DNA of 64,000 nucleotides from positions 1 to 64,000 of the forward strand of contig ONDR01000004.1 of the NCBI GenBank assembly GCA_900316675.1, in the 5' to 3' direction. The position numbers and the translations under genes were made by a program. The number at the start of each line of letters is the position of its first letter. Position 1 is the first letter of the stretch. This document shows, one piece after another, positions 35,582 to 43,880 of the stretch. The notes under the pieces are model-generated. The model searched no databases. It was not told the DNA's origin and saw only the letters and a list, made by a program, of their open reading frames with translations. Source of the DNA: an uncultured Bacteroidales bacterium (lineage in GTDB: Bacteria; Bacteroidota; Bacteroidia; Bacteroidales; UBA932).

Positions 35582-36034
35582 GTGGACACACAAAGCTACA
35601 AAACAGTATCGCTCAATGCAGCAACTGTAAAGAAAGAGTGGGTTGTCATTGATGCAACGGATCTTGCACTTGGTCGTCTTGCTGCAAGGGTTTCTCTTGT
35701 CCTCCGTGGAAAGACCAAACCCGGTTATACTCCTCACGTAGACTGCGGTGACAACGTTATCGTAGTAAACGCAGAGAAGGTAGCCCTCAAAGGCAAGAAA
35801 ATGACTGATCGCGTGTACGTACGCTACACCGGTTACCCCGGTGGCCAGCGCTTCACCACGCCTGCAGAAATCCTTCGCAAAAGACCTACTGAACTGGTCA
35901 GGAGAGCAGTTAAGGGTATGCTTCCTAAGACCCGTCTTGGTGACAAGCTCATCAACAACCTGTTTATTTACGCAGGTCCTGAGCACCCCCACCAGGCACA
36001 GAACCCTAAATCAATTAAGTTGAACGAAATCTAA
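35582..36034 (+). CDS. rplM: 50S ribosomal protein L13
   Basis: 150-aa uL13. Seen: WVVIDATDLALGRLAARVSLVLRGK, HVDCGDNVIVVNAEK, YTGYPGG and the C-terminal AGPEHPHQAQNP. The start is GTG 35582 (VDTQSYKT), consistent with family alignment. First gene of rplM-rpsI-rpsB-tsf. Confidence 0.96.
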   Translation: MDTQSYKTVSLNAATVKKEWVVIDATDLALGRLAARVSLVLRGKTKPGYTPHVDCGDNVIVVNAEKVALKGKKMTDRVYVRYTGYPGGQRFTTPAEILRKRPTELVRRAVKGMLPKTRLGDKLINNLFIYAGPEHPHQAQNPKSIKLNEI

Positions 36035-36043
36035 ACAGAGCAA

Positions 36044-36436
36044 ATGGAAAAAACAGTTAACGCCCTTGGAAGACGTAAATCAGCTGTGGCTCGTGTTTAT
36101 CTGACAGCCGGTGCAGGCAACATTACTGTAAATGGCCGTGACCTCAAAGAGTACTTCGCAGAGGACACCCTCGTTTACATTGTAAATCAGCCTTTCGAAG
36201 TTACCGGTACTGTTGGTCAGTTTGACGTTAAGGCTAACCTCGACGGAGGTGGCGTTAAAGGTCAGGCAGAGGCTCTCAGACTTGGTATCGCCCGCGCACT
36301 CAGCGAGCTTGACCGTGAGGCCTACCGCTCTGCACTCAAGACCGCCGGCTTCCTTACCCGCGATGCTCGCGAGGTGGAGAGGAAGAAGCCTGGTCAGCCT
36401 GGTGCACGCCGTCGCTTCCAGTTCAGCAAACGTTAA
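36044..36436 (+). CDS. rpsI: 30S ribosomal protein S9
   Basis: 130-aa uS9. Seen: [60 protein letters not shown] with the typical basic C-terminal tail that reaches the P-site tRNA. 9 nt after rplM. Confidence 0.97.
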   Translation: MEKTVNALGRRKSAVARVYLTAGAGNITVNGRDLKEYFAEDTLVYIVNQPFEVTGTVGQFDVKANLDGGGVKGQAEALRLGIARALSELDREAYRSALKTAGFLTRDAREVERKKPGQPGARRRFQFSKR

Positions 36437-36658
36437 TCGACTGCTGACACTGATTTACAGCACAGTCCGGTTGCAAATCCGGAGGACCTTGATCAAAGGA
36501 TGTGAATCCATCAAGCTGCCTGCCGATTCCCGGGACTGCGGAAAACCGGAAGACCATATAATAATATGCTACTGATCCGGTTGATGTAAAGAGCCTGACA
36601 GGCCAGAAAGGCAAAGGCCTGAAGGGAAAAGTTTTAAAACAGAAAAAGAAACAAAACA
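36437..36658 (+). ncRNA. Candidate structured leader of rpsB-tsf
   Basis: 222 nt between rpsI and rpsB with no gene. Successive pairings: GACTG+CTG (36439-36446) with CAG and CAGTC (36458-36467, two-base bulge); TCCGG (36466-36470) with CCGGA (36479-36483); CTTGAT (36488-36493) with ATCAAG (36510-36515), extended by GGAT/ATCC; CCGGA (36546-36550) with TCCGG (36576-36580); GCCTG/CAGGC near 36593-36603. The first two stems share two bases and could compete. The last ~45 nt before the ATG are unstructured and A-rich. S2 autoregulation through its leader is known in other bacteria, so an S2-binding leader is the natural hypothesis. Confidence 0.6.
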
Positions 36659-37495
36659 ATGCCAAGAACAAATTTCCAGGAATTACTCGATGCAGGTGCA
36701 CACTTCGGTCATCTCGCAAGAAAATGGAATCCTAAAATGGCTCCCTATATCTTTATTGAGCGCAACGGAATCCATATCATCGACCTGCACAAGAGTATAG
36801 TTAAAATTGACGAGGCTGCTCAGATGATGAAGGAACTCGCCCGCAGCGGCAGGAAGATCCTCTTCGTAGCAACCAAGAAACAGGCAAAGGACATCATCGC
36901 CGAGAAGGCTGAGTCCGTAGGCATGCCTGCAGTGACAGAGCGCTGGCCCGGTGGAATGCTTACCAACTTCCCCACCATCCGCAAGGCTGTCAAGAAAATG
37001 AATACCATCGACAAGATGAAAGAAGACGGTACATTTGATAAGCTCGCAAAGCGTGAGCGTCTTCAGATCGACCGCCAGCGTGCAAAACTTGAGAAGAACC
37101 TTGGTTCTATCAAGGACATGAGCCGCCTTCCTTCTGCAATCTTCGTTGTAGACATCCAGAAAGAAGCTAACGCCGTTAAGGAGGCCAATCGTCTCAATAT
37201 TCCGGTTATCGCAATGGTTGATACTTGCTGCGATCCCACCCCGATTGACTACGTGATTCCGGCAAACGACGACGCTGCAAAGAGCATTGAGTACATCACC
37301 AACGTTCTTTGTGAGGCTATTCAGGAAGGTCTCTCAGAGCGTAAGCTCGAGAAAGAGAAAGAGGCTACCGCAGCTCCCGCAGAGGAGAAACCCGCAGCAG
37401 CCAAGAAGCTCCGCAGCCGCAAAGCACAGGCAGAGCCTGTAGCAGAAGAGGCAGCTGAGCCCGCAAAAGAGGAAGAAGCTCCCGCAGCTGAATAA
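36659..37495 (+). CDS. rpsB: 30S ribosomal protein S2
   Basis: 278-aa uS2. Seen: FQELLDAGAHFGHLARKWNPKMAPYIF, ERWPGGMLTNFPTIRKAVKK, RLPSAIFVVDIQKEANAVKEA and NRLNIPVIAMVDTCCDPTPIDYVIPANDDA. A low-complexity Ala/Glu/Lys tail of about 48 residues makes it longer than the usual ~240 aa. Preceded by a structured leader and followed by tsf. Confidence 0.97.
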   Translation: MPRTNFQELLDAGAHFGHLARKWNPKMAPYIFIERNGIHIIDLHKSIVKIDEAAQMMKELARSGRKILFVATKKQAKDIIAEKAESVGMPAVTERWPGGMLTNFPTIRKAVKKMNTIDKMKEDGTFDKLAKRERLQIDRQRAKLEKNLGSIKDMSRLPSAIFVVDIQKEANAVKEANRLNIPVIAMVDTCCDPTPIDYVIPANDDAAKSIEYITNVLCEAIQEGLSERKLEKEKEATAAPAEEKPAAAKKLRSRKAQAEPVAEEAAEPAKEEEAPAAE

Positions 37496-37520
37496 TCATC
37501 ATTAAAACAAAGGAGAAAAA

Positions 37521-38510
37521 ATGGAAATTACAGCAAAAGACGTAATGAAACTGCGTCAGATGACCAGCGCCGGTATGATGGACTGCAAGAAGGCTCTTAT
37601 CGAGGCTGAAGGCGACTTCAACAAGGCTGTTGAGATCATCCGCGAGAAAGGTAAGCTCGTTGCTGCAAAGCGTGCTGACCGTGAGACCACAGAGGGTGCA
37701 GTTCTTGCACGCATCGAAGGTGATAAGGCTGTTCTCGTTTGCCTCGGCTGCGAGACTGACTTCGTCAGCGCTACTCCTGATTTCAAGGCTCTTGCTACTG
37801 AGATTGCAGACGCTGCCATCAAGGCTTTCCCTGCAGACGCAGAAGGCCTCAAGGCTGCTCCTTGCTCTAACGGTCACACTGTAGAGGAAGAGATTTCCGC
37901 TCAGACTGGTAAGACCGGTGAGAAGCACGTTCTCGCTTGCTATGAGACTCTCCAGGCTCCCTTCATTGCCCAGTACGTTCACTTCAACGGTAAGCTTGGT
38001 GCTATCGTTGCCTTCAACAAAGAGGTTCCCGCAGAGGTTGGCAAGAACGTTGCCATGCAGGTTACTTCAATGAATCCTGTTGCTGTTAACAAAGAGGCTT
38101 GCCCTCAGGCAGTAGTAGATCAGGAGAAGGCAGTTGCTATCCAGAAGACCAAAGAAGAGCTCGTTAAGAAGGCAGTTGAGGCCGCTCTTAAGAAGGTAGG
38201 CATCAACCCCGCACACGTTGACAGCGAGGATCACATCGAGTCCAACACCGCTAAGGGTTGGATCACTCCTGAGCAGGCTGCCCAGGCTCGTGAGATCATC
38301 AAGACCGTAGGCGAGGAGAAGGCTGCTTCCCTTCCTGCACAGATGGTAGAGAACATTGCCAATGGCCGTGTTCAGAAGTTCTTCAAAGAGCAGACTCTTG
38401 AGGAGCAGGACTTCGTTTGGGACAACAAGATCTCTGTTGCACAGTACATCGCTGCTGCAGACAAAGAGGCTAAGGTTGTTGCTTTCAAGCGTTTCTCCCT
38501 CTCTGACTAA
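37521..38510 (+). CDS. tsf: Elongation factor Ts
   Basis: 329-aa nucleotide-exchange factor for EF-Tu. Seen: N-terminal VMKLRQMTSAGMMDCKKALIEAEGDFNKAVEIIREKG, LVCLGCETDFVSATPDFKALA, FNGKLGAIVAFNKEV and the C-terminal LEEQDFVWDNKISVAQYI. A GGAG sequence lies 6 nt upstream of the ATG, unusual for this phylum. Ends the ribosomal operon ahead of a strong terminator. Confidence 0.96.
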   Translation: MEITAKDVMKLRQMTSAGMMDCKKALIEAEGDFNKAVEIIREKGKLVAAKRADRETTEGAVLARIEGDKAVLVCLGCETDFVSATPDFKALATEIADAAIKAFPADAEGLKAAPCSNGHTVEEEISAQTGKTGEKHVLACYETLQAPFIAQYVHFNGKLGAIVAFNKEVPAEVGKNVAMQVTSMNPVAVNKEACPQAVVDQEKAVAIQKTKEELVKKAVEAALKKVGINPAHVDSEDHIESNTAKGWITPEQAAQAREIIKTVGEEKAASLPAQMVENIANGRVQKFFKEQTLEEQDFVWDNKISVAQYIAAADKEAKVVAFKRFSLSD

Positions 38511-38528
38511 TCCATTTGTCGGATATAT

Positions 38529-38561
38529 AAAAAACCGGGCTCATTACGAGTCCGGTTTTTT
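38529..38561 (+). terminator. Terminator of the rplM-rpsI-rpsB-tsf operon
   Basis: AAAAACCGGGCTC pairs with GAGTCCGGTTTTT across ATTAC, with one internal mismatch, followed by T. The A run before the stem makes it usable from both sides; the next gene converges and ends at 38582. Confidence 0.88.
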
Positions 38562-38581
38562 GTATTTCTTAATACTTATAT

Positions 38582-39448
38582 TTATTGCTCCCTGCTGAAA
38601 ATGAGCACGCAGCTGATGGCCGCTACGATTCCGCAAATCTGTGCAATTCCGGGCACGTGGGCGTAAAGAACAAGTGAAATGGCGGTGGTGATTACCGGTG
38701 CCAGGGCGTCTGCAAGCGGAGCTACAATCATTGCCTTTCCATATCTGTTGGCATATACCAGGGCGAAGGCGCCTATCGAGTTAAGTATCTGGATGCCGAA
38801 GGTCAGGTACGGTCCGTTAAAGGACATATTCACCGGCTGTGAGAAGTCTGTCATCAGCAGGGCGACGGGAATAAGCATCACTGCCGATATGGCCATGTAA
38901 ACGAAGACGCTCTCTGCGTCAGGGGTGTGGTTGTTGGCCAGTTTCATTACGAAGGCCTGGGTACCCCAGCAAATGAATACCAATGAAGCCAGGATTATCC
39001 ACAGGTTGTCCTTGGCAGTCTCGTCCGTCCCGCTGGAAAGTGAGAAGCAGACAAGGGCCACAAAGGCCAGGAAGATGCCAATTGCACCCAGCTTGCTTAC
39101 CCTTTCCTTAAGAATAAATGTGGACAGTATCACCGTTACGATAGGGGCTACGGAGATAAGGGGGAAGATAAGGTAGGCAGGACCGTGTTTCAGGGCCTCG
39201 AACAGAATCAGCTGTCCTCCTGCTCCAAGAAGCCCCACACCCATGCTTAATATAACTGCGCGGGGCTTAGTGTTCAATTTGAACTTGATGTTGGCCAGCG
39301 CCACTATGGCGCAGGGTATCATACTAAGCGCCCAAACTACATAGGTAAGCGTGGCCGGAAAGTCCGGAGTAGAGGAAAATGCGCCCCAGATACCCCATGT
39401 CACCACGGTAATCAGGGCGTAGGCAAGCCAATTGTGTTTCTTTGTCAT
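38582..39448 (-). CDS. EamA/DMT-family transporter
   Basis: 288-aa inner-membrane protein with ten hydrophobic segments and two EamA halves; each half ends near a conserved Pro/Gly helix (PLISVAPIVTVILSTFILKERVS and PLADALAPVITTAISLVLY). Drug/metabolite superfamily members export or import small metabolites. Its position next to a sugar operon and DeoR gene makes a sugar or sugar-derivative substrate plausible, but unproven. Own promoter with an inverted repeat upstream. Confidence 0.85.
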   Translation of the reverse strand: MTKKHNWLAYALITVVTWGIWGAFSSTPDFPATLTYVVWALSMIPCAIVALANIKFKLNTKPRAVILSMGVGLLGAGGQLILFEALKHGPAYLIFPLISVAPIVTVILSTFILKERVSKLGAIGIFLAFVALVCFSLSSGTDETAKDNLWIILASLVFICWGTQAFVMKLANNHTPDAESVFVYMAISAVMLIPVALLMTDFSQPVNMSFNGPYLTFGIQILNSIGAFALVYANRYGKAMIVAPLADALAPVITTAISLVLYAHVPGIAQICGIVAAISCVLIFSREQ

Positions 39449-39463
39449 AATTCTTTCGTTATT

Positions 39464-39487
39464 TAACTTTTGCGACAGGCAAAGTTA
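39464..39487 (-). promoter_or_regulatory. EamA promoter overlapped by an inverted repeat
   Basis: TAACTTTTGC (39464-39473) is a near-perfect inverted repeat of GGCAAAGTTA (39478-39487). The right arm, read on the minus strand, is the -7 box TAACTTTG (39480-39487), 31 nt before ATG 39448. Either an operator or a 5' hairpin. Confidence 0.5.
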
Positions 39488-39557
39488 AGAAAAGAAAGAA
39501 ATAATACAAACGTTTTAAAGAAAAATAAACTATTTGGCTTATATTATATAATAGGTA

Positions 39558-40343
39558 TTATACCTCGACAACGTAAAGCTTTATGCCGGCGGCTTCGACA
39601 TGATCCCTGAAATCCTGGGAAATTCCTGAATCAGTGATGATGGTGTCAATCTTGTCAAGTGAGGCGATGTGAACGAAGCCTCTGCGGCCCAGTTTGCTGG
39701 AGTCGAAGATGGCTATTACCTCTTTGGCAGAATTAATCATGGCCTGGTTAAGGCTTGCCTCCTCTAGGTTAGGGGTTGATATTCCGTCTTTTATGCTTAC
39801 GGAATCGACTCCCAGGAAGAGCTTGTCGCAGTAGAAATTCTTTAGCGCAGACTCTGCCAGCATGCCAACCGTAGAGTAAGATACTGACCTCATTTTGCCG
39901 CCAAGAGTAATTACGTTGAAGCGGTCGTAGTTGTTCAGCGTAATGGCAATGTCCAGGGCGTTTGTAATGATAGTCAGGTTGTTAAGGCCTTCCAGGTTCT
40001 TTGCAATCTCCATGGTTGTAGTGCCGGAATCCAGGATCACGGTCTCTCCATCCTTGATGATGGATGCGGCAAATTTACCCATGAGTTGCTTTTCACGCGA
40101 ATGCAGCCCCTGCTTCTGGCTAATGGTCATGTCATCGTAATCTACTGATTGATGCATGTTTACGGCACCGCCCTTAACGCGAAGCAGCAGTTTTCTCTCC
40201 TCTAAAACTGCCAGATCCTTGCGTATGGACACCTCCGAGATGTCGAACTGCTTTATGAGGTCCGATATATATATCTTCCCCTCATTCTTTAACTGATTTA
40301 GCAGAAGACTCCTGCGCTCTTCTGCCGAGAACTTTCTTTTCAT
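39558..40343 (-). CDS. DeoR-family transcriptional repressor
   Basis: 261-aa DeoR/GlpR-type regulator. ATG 40343 (MKRKFSAEERRSLLLNQLKNEG) is the family start; the longer frame adds an unsupported 23 residues. N-terminal HTH (about 5-58, ISDLIKQFDISEVSIRKDLAVLEE) and a sugar-phosphate sensor domain with ILDSGTTTMEIAKNL, VITNALDIAI, FLGVDSVSIKDGISTPNLEEA and ILIFDSSKLGRRGF-like sequence (here IAIFDSSKLGRRGF). It diverges from the agaS operon, so it is the likely local repressor, released by a phosphorylated sugar of that pathway. Confidence 0.9.
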   Translation of the reverse strand: MKRKFSAEERRSLLLNQLKNEGKIYISDLIKQFDISEVSIRKDLAVLEERKLLLRVKGGAVNMHQSVDYDDMTISQKQGLHSREKQLMGKFAASIIKDGETVILDSGTTTMEIAKNLEGLNNLTIITNALDIAITLNNYDRFNVITLGGKMRSVSYSTVGMLAESALKNFYCDKLFLGVDSVSIKDGISTPNLEEASLNQAMINSAKEVIAIFDSSKLGRRGFVHIASLDKIDTIITDSGISQDFRDHVEAAGIKLYVVEV

Positions 40344-40473
40344 GTGTGTAGGTCGGGATTTTGAAACAATCGTTTTCGAAAGTAAAGGTACGGTTAATTT
40401 TTTAAAAATCAAATTATTTTACGCAAAAATTTTGTTTTAAAAGCAAAAACTTACGAAAATATAGAAAATTTTC

Positions 40474-40514
40474 TTCAAAAAGTTTTGAAAATAAATTTTT
40501 GTTCTATAGTTTTG
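40474..40514 (+). promoter_or_regulatory. Promoter and candidate DeoR operator of the sugar operon
   Basis: -33 TTTTG at 40483-40487, 19-nt spacer, -7 TAGTTTTG at 40507-40514. The -33 lies inside the inverted repeat TTCAAAA-AG-TTTTGAA (40474-40489), with another palindrome GAAAATTTTC just upstream (40464-40473). Repressor binding there would block the promoter. The 207-bp divergent gap is very AT-rich. Confidence 0.55.
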
Positions 40515-40550
40515 TAACGTTTAAACGCGAATATGTAAATAAAAAAAGAT

Positions 40551-41681
40551 ATGCTGAACCTAAATTGTCACACAATCCGTGAGATCGCCCACCAGCCTAA
40601 AATGTGGATGGACACTTATGACATTGTCCTTAGCCGGAAGCAGGAAATAGAGGAATTCCTGTCAAAGAATTCAATCGGTAAAGATACCGAGATCATTCTT
40701 ACCGGCGCCGGTTCCTCTGCTTATATCGCCGACACGGCGGTATGTGAATACCTGAAGGCTGGCTTCGTACAGGCCAGGGCCGTTGCCACTACGGATATCG
40801 TTTCCGCTCCTTCTTACTTCCTCACATCCACCCCTAAGCTTTTCATCTCCTTTGGCCGTTCCGGAAACAGCCCCGAGAGCGTTGCTGCATACGAGGTGGC
40901 AAACAAATTCTGCAAGGGCTCCCATCACCTTATCATTACCTGCAATCCGGAAGGTGAGCTGGCAAAGAGGGTAGAGCCCGGAAAGGACTTCGTCATTGTA
41001 CTTCCGGACGGAACCAATGACCGCAGCCTTGCCATGACCAGCAGCTTCACCTCTATGCTTGTAACCAGCCTCCTCTGCAAGAACGAGGTTACCCTTGTGG
41101 CAGAGCGTGCAAAGCTTCAGGCCGCCGCAGACTTTGCAGAATACATTGTGAACAGCGATGTCGCTGACAAGATTAAGAACCTTACCACTAAAAAGATAAA
41201 GAGGGCTGTCTTCCTTGGTTCAGGACCTCTTAAAGGTATCGCGTGCGAGAGCCACCTTAAGCTTCAGGAACTCACCGACGGCGGCATTGTTTGCGCCTTC
41301 GATTCTTTCATGGGCCTGAGGCATGGACCTAAAGCCGTTATCAACGAAGAAACCCTTGTCGTTTATCTTTTGTCAGAGGATCCCTACACCCGTCAGTACG
41401 AGCTTGACCTCATAGAGCAGGTAGACCACGACAATCATCCTGCCGCCCAGGTGGTTATTTCAATCACTCCTTCCGGAGTAAAGGATATTCTGGACTTCGA
41501 AATCAACGCACCCAAGCCGGAGCAGCTTAAAGACAATGAGTACATCTGCGCTCCCTACGTAGTTGTAGGACAGTTGGCCGGATATTTCTTCTCCCTGCAG
41601 CACGGCCTGTCTCCTGACAACCCCTCTATCCGCGGTGCAATTTCAAGAGTAGTAAACGGAGTTAAGATATATAAGTATTAG
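40551..41681 (+). CDS. agaS: AgaS-type SIS-domain sugar isomerase/deaminase
   Basis: 376 aa with two SIS domains as in AgaS and GlmS isomerase modules: ILTGAGSSAYIADTA and ISFGRSGNSPESVAA in the first, LGSGPLKGIACESHLKLQELTDGGI and FMGLRHGPKAVINEETL in the second. Family role: galactosamine-6-phosphate deaminase/isomerase giving tagatose-6-phosphate. First gene of the operon, followed 9 nt later by the aldolase gene. Confidence 0.87.
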   Translation: MLNLNCHTIREIAHQPKMWMDTYDIVLSRKQEIEEFLSKNSIGKDTEIILTGAGSSAYIADTAVCEYLKAGFVQARAVATTDIVSAPSYFLTSTPKLFISFGRSGNSPESVAAYEVANKFCKGSHHLIITCNPEGELAKRVEPGKDFVIVLPDGTNDRSLAMTSSFTSMLVTSLLCKNEVTLVAERAKLQAAADFAEYIVNSDVADKIKNLTTKKIKRAVFLGSGPLKGIACESHLKLQELTDGGIVCAFDSFMGLRHGPKAVINEETLVVYLLSEDPYTRQYELDLIEQVDHDNHPAAQVVISITPSGVKDILDFEINAPKPEQLKDNEYICAPYVVVGQLAGYFFSLQHGLSPDNPSIRGAISRVVNGVKIYKY

Positions 41682-41690
41682 AGAGTGAAT

Positions 41691-42920
41691 ATGAAACCGA
41701 AACTTAGACAAATCCTTGACAGAATCCAGACACTGACGGCAGAGGGCCACAAGCCTATGACTCTTCTTGCTGTATGCCCTAACTCACCGGCCGTAATCAA
41801 GGCCGCCTTCCGCGCAGCAAAACGCAATAATGCTCCAATTATGTTTGCCGCCACCCTTAATCAGGTAGATAATGACGGCGGATATACCGGAATGACCCAG
41901 AAAGACTTTGTAAGGGTTATGAAGGTAGAAGCTAAAAGAAATAACTATACAGGTCCCTACATCGCAGCCATCGACCACGGCGGCCCCTGGCTCAAGGACC
42001 TCCAGACCCTTGAAATGTGGCCTTACGAGAAGGCAATGGACGGAGTGAAGAAGTCTTACGAGGCAGCCCTCCTTGCAGGTTATGAGCTTATTCATGTAGA
42101 TCCTACCGTAGACCGCTTCCTTCCCAAGGGAGAGACAATCAAAATTGAGGTTGTCGCAGAAAGAACTATCGAACTCATTACACACATAGAAAATTTCAGA
42201 AAGGCGAGGGGACTCGCTCCCATTGCTTACGAAGTTGGTACAGAAGAGGTACATGGCGGCCTTGCAGACGAGACGGTATTCCGCAGATTCCTTATTCTCC
42301 TCCAGGAGGGACTCGCCAAGAACGGATGTTCAGATGCCTGGCCTTGTTTCGTGGTTGGTAAAGTAGGCACAGATCTTCACACGACATTCTTCGACCCCAA
42401 GGTCGCCAAGGACCTCACGTCTATTGTGGCAGAGTACGGCAGTTTCATCAAGGGTCACTACACAGACGATGTAGAAAACCCTCAGGATTATCCTCTTTGC
42501 AACATGGGCGCAGCCAACGTTGGTCCGGAATTCACTATCAGCGAGTTCAATGCCCTTGAAGAGCTGGAGAAAGTAGAGAACGAGCTTTACGATGCCGGCC
42601 AGGTTGCAATGCACTCAAACATGACCGCTATCCTGAAGGATCTTGTCATCGCCTCCGGCCGATGGAAGAAATGGGTTCATGGCAACGAGTCTCCGGACGA
42701 CTTTGATTCCATCACTCCGGACCGCCAGAGATGGCTGATCCAGACCGGTGCGCGCTACATTTGGCAGAAGCCTGAGGCAGTCGCAGCCCGCCAGACCCTT
42801 TACACGAACCTGAACCTTAACGGCATCGATGCAGAAGGTATCGTACTTTCTACCATCGAAAGGGCCATCGACAAATACTACGTTGCTTTCAATCTGGTTA
42901 ATCTTAACGACTTGCTGTAA
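41691..42920 (+). CDS. Class II D-tagatose-bisphosphate aldolase, GatZ/KbaZ-type
   Basis: 409 aa from ATG 41691; a GTG two codons upstream (41685) is an alternative. Matches the GatZ/KbaZ family: MTLLAVCPNSPAVIKAAFRAAKRNNAPIMFAATLNQVD, YIAAIDHGGPWLKD, IAYEVGTEEVHGGL and HSNMTAILKDLVIASGRWKKW. In enteric bacteria the protein is called the non-catalytic subunit that stabilises GatY/KbaY; no such partner is in this window. It would act with the kinase downstream to give triose phosphates. Confidence 0.88.
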   Translation: MKPKLRQILDRIQTLTAEGHKPMTLLAVCPNSPAVIKAAFRAAKRNNAPIMFAATLNQVDNDGGYTGMTQKDFVRVMKVEAKRNNYTGPYIAAIDHGGPWLKDLQTLEMWPYEKAMDGVKKSYEAALLAGYELIHVDPTVDRFLPKGETIKIEVVAERTIELITHIENFRKARGLAPIAYEVGTEEVHGGLADETVFRRFLILLQEGLAKNGCSDAWPCFVVGKVGTDLHTTFFDPKVAKDLTSIVAEYGSFIKGHYTDDVENPQDYPLCNMGAANVGPEFTISEFNALEELEKVENELYDAGQVAMHSNMTAILKDLVIASGRWKKWVHGNESPDDFDSITPDRQRWLIQTGARYIWQKPEAVAARQTLYTNLNLNGIDAEGIVLSTIERAIDKYYVAFNLVNLNDLL

Positions 42921-42923
42921 ACA

Positions 42924-43874
42924 ATGAAGATGTTTGACATCATAGCGCTTGGAGAACTGAACGTTGACCTTCTGCTGAATAAGATCGGCGGCTTCCCGGA
43001 AGTCGGTAAAGAGATTTTCGCAAAGGAAATGACCCTTACCCTTGGAAGCTCTACGGCTATCTTCGCTGCGAATGCGGCTTCACTCGGAGCCAAGGTGTCT
43101 TTCCTTGGCATGGTAGGAAACGATGACTTCGGCGCCTTTGTCAGGACCTCTCTGGAAAAACGCGGAGTTGACACCTCCAATCTTATAGAGGTGTCAACAG
43201 CCGCTACCGGTCTGACAGCCATCCTTAACTACGACCAGGACCGTGCAAATGTCACTTATCCCGGTGCGATGAGCATAATGGGCGTGAAGGACATCCGCCC
43301 GGAGGTTATCGCACAGGCAAAGCACGTCCACATTTCTTCAATCTTCCTTCAGGAGACCCTGCACAAGGATATCTATGAGATTGTAAAGCTGGTCAAGGAC
43401 AATGGCGCAACCCTGTCCATGGACATGCAGTTCGACCCCGAAGAGAAATGGGACTTCGACTACAAAAAGATCCTTCCGCTTGTGGATATTTTCATGCCAA
43501 ACATCCAGGAACTGACAGCCGTTACCGGCAAAAAGACCCTGGAAGAGGCAGTTGCAGAGGTTCGTCCTTACATCAATGTGCTTGTTGTAAAGATGGGCTC
43601 AAAAGGCTCCACGGTTGTTACTAAGGAAGGAGAAAAATTCCTGCCGGCAATGCTCAACAGCAATGTTGTAGATGCAATTGGCGCAGGTGACAGCTTCAAT
43701 TCAGGTTTCATCACTGCATTCGTGCAGGGCAAGGATCTGGAATACTGCCAGTACCTTGGAAACCTTACCGGTGCCATAAACACCACCGCTGCCGGCGGAA
43801 CCGGCGCTTTCACTTCTAAGGAAGCCGTAGAAGACGCGGCCTTGAGATACTTCAACCAGGCCATTATACTCTAA
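42924..43874 (+). CDS. PfkB-family sugar kinase
   Basis: 316-aa ribokinase-fold enzyme: N-terminal ALGELNVDLLLNKIGGFPEVGKE, GSSTAIFAANAASLGAKVSFLGMVGNDDFG, and the catalytic VVDAIGAGDSFNSGFITAF with the Asp base. Context between a tagatose-bisphosphate aldolase and sugar hydrolases suggests tagatose-6-phosphate kinase, although the sequence alone does not exclude another substrate. 3 nt after the aldolase gene, 6 nt before the glycosidase gene. Confidence 0.87.
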   Translation: MKMFDIIALGELNVDLLLNKIGGFPEVGKEIFAKEMTLTLGSSTAIFAANAASLGAKVSFLGMVGNDDFGAFVRTSLEKRGVDTSNLIEVSTAATGLTAILNYDQDRANVTYPGAMSIMGVKDIRPEVIAQAKHVHISSIFLQETLHKDIYEIVKLVKDNGATLSMDMQFDPEEKWDFDYKKILPLVDIFMPNIQELTAVTGKKTLEEAVAEVRPYINVLVVKMGSKGSTVVTKEGEKFLPAMLNSNVVDAIGAGDSFNSGFITAFVQGKDLEYCQYLGNLTGAINTTAAGGTGAFTSKEAVEDAALRYFNQAIIL

Positions 43875-43880
43875 GATAAT

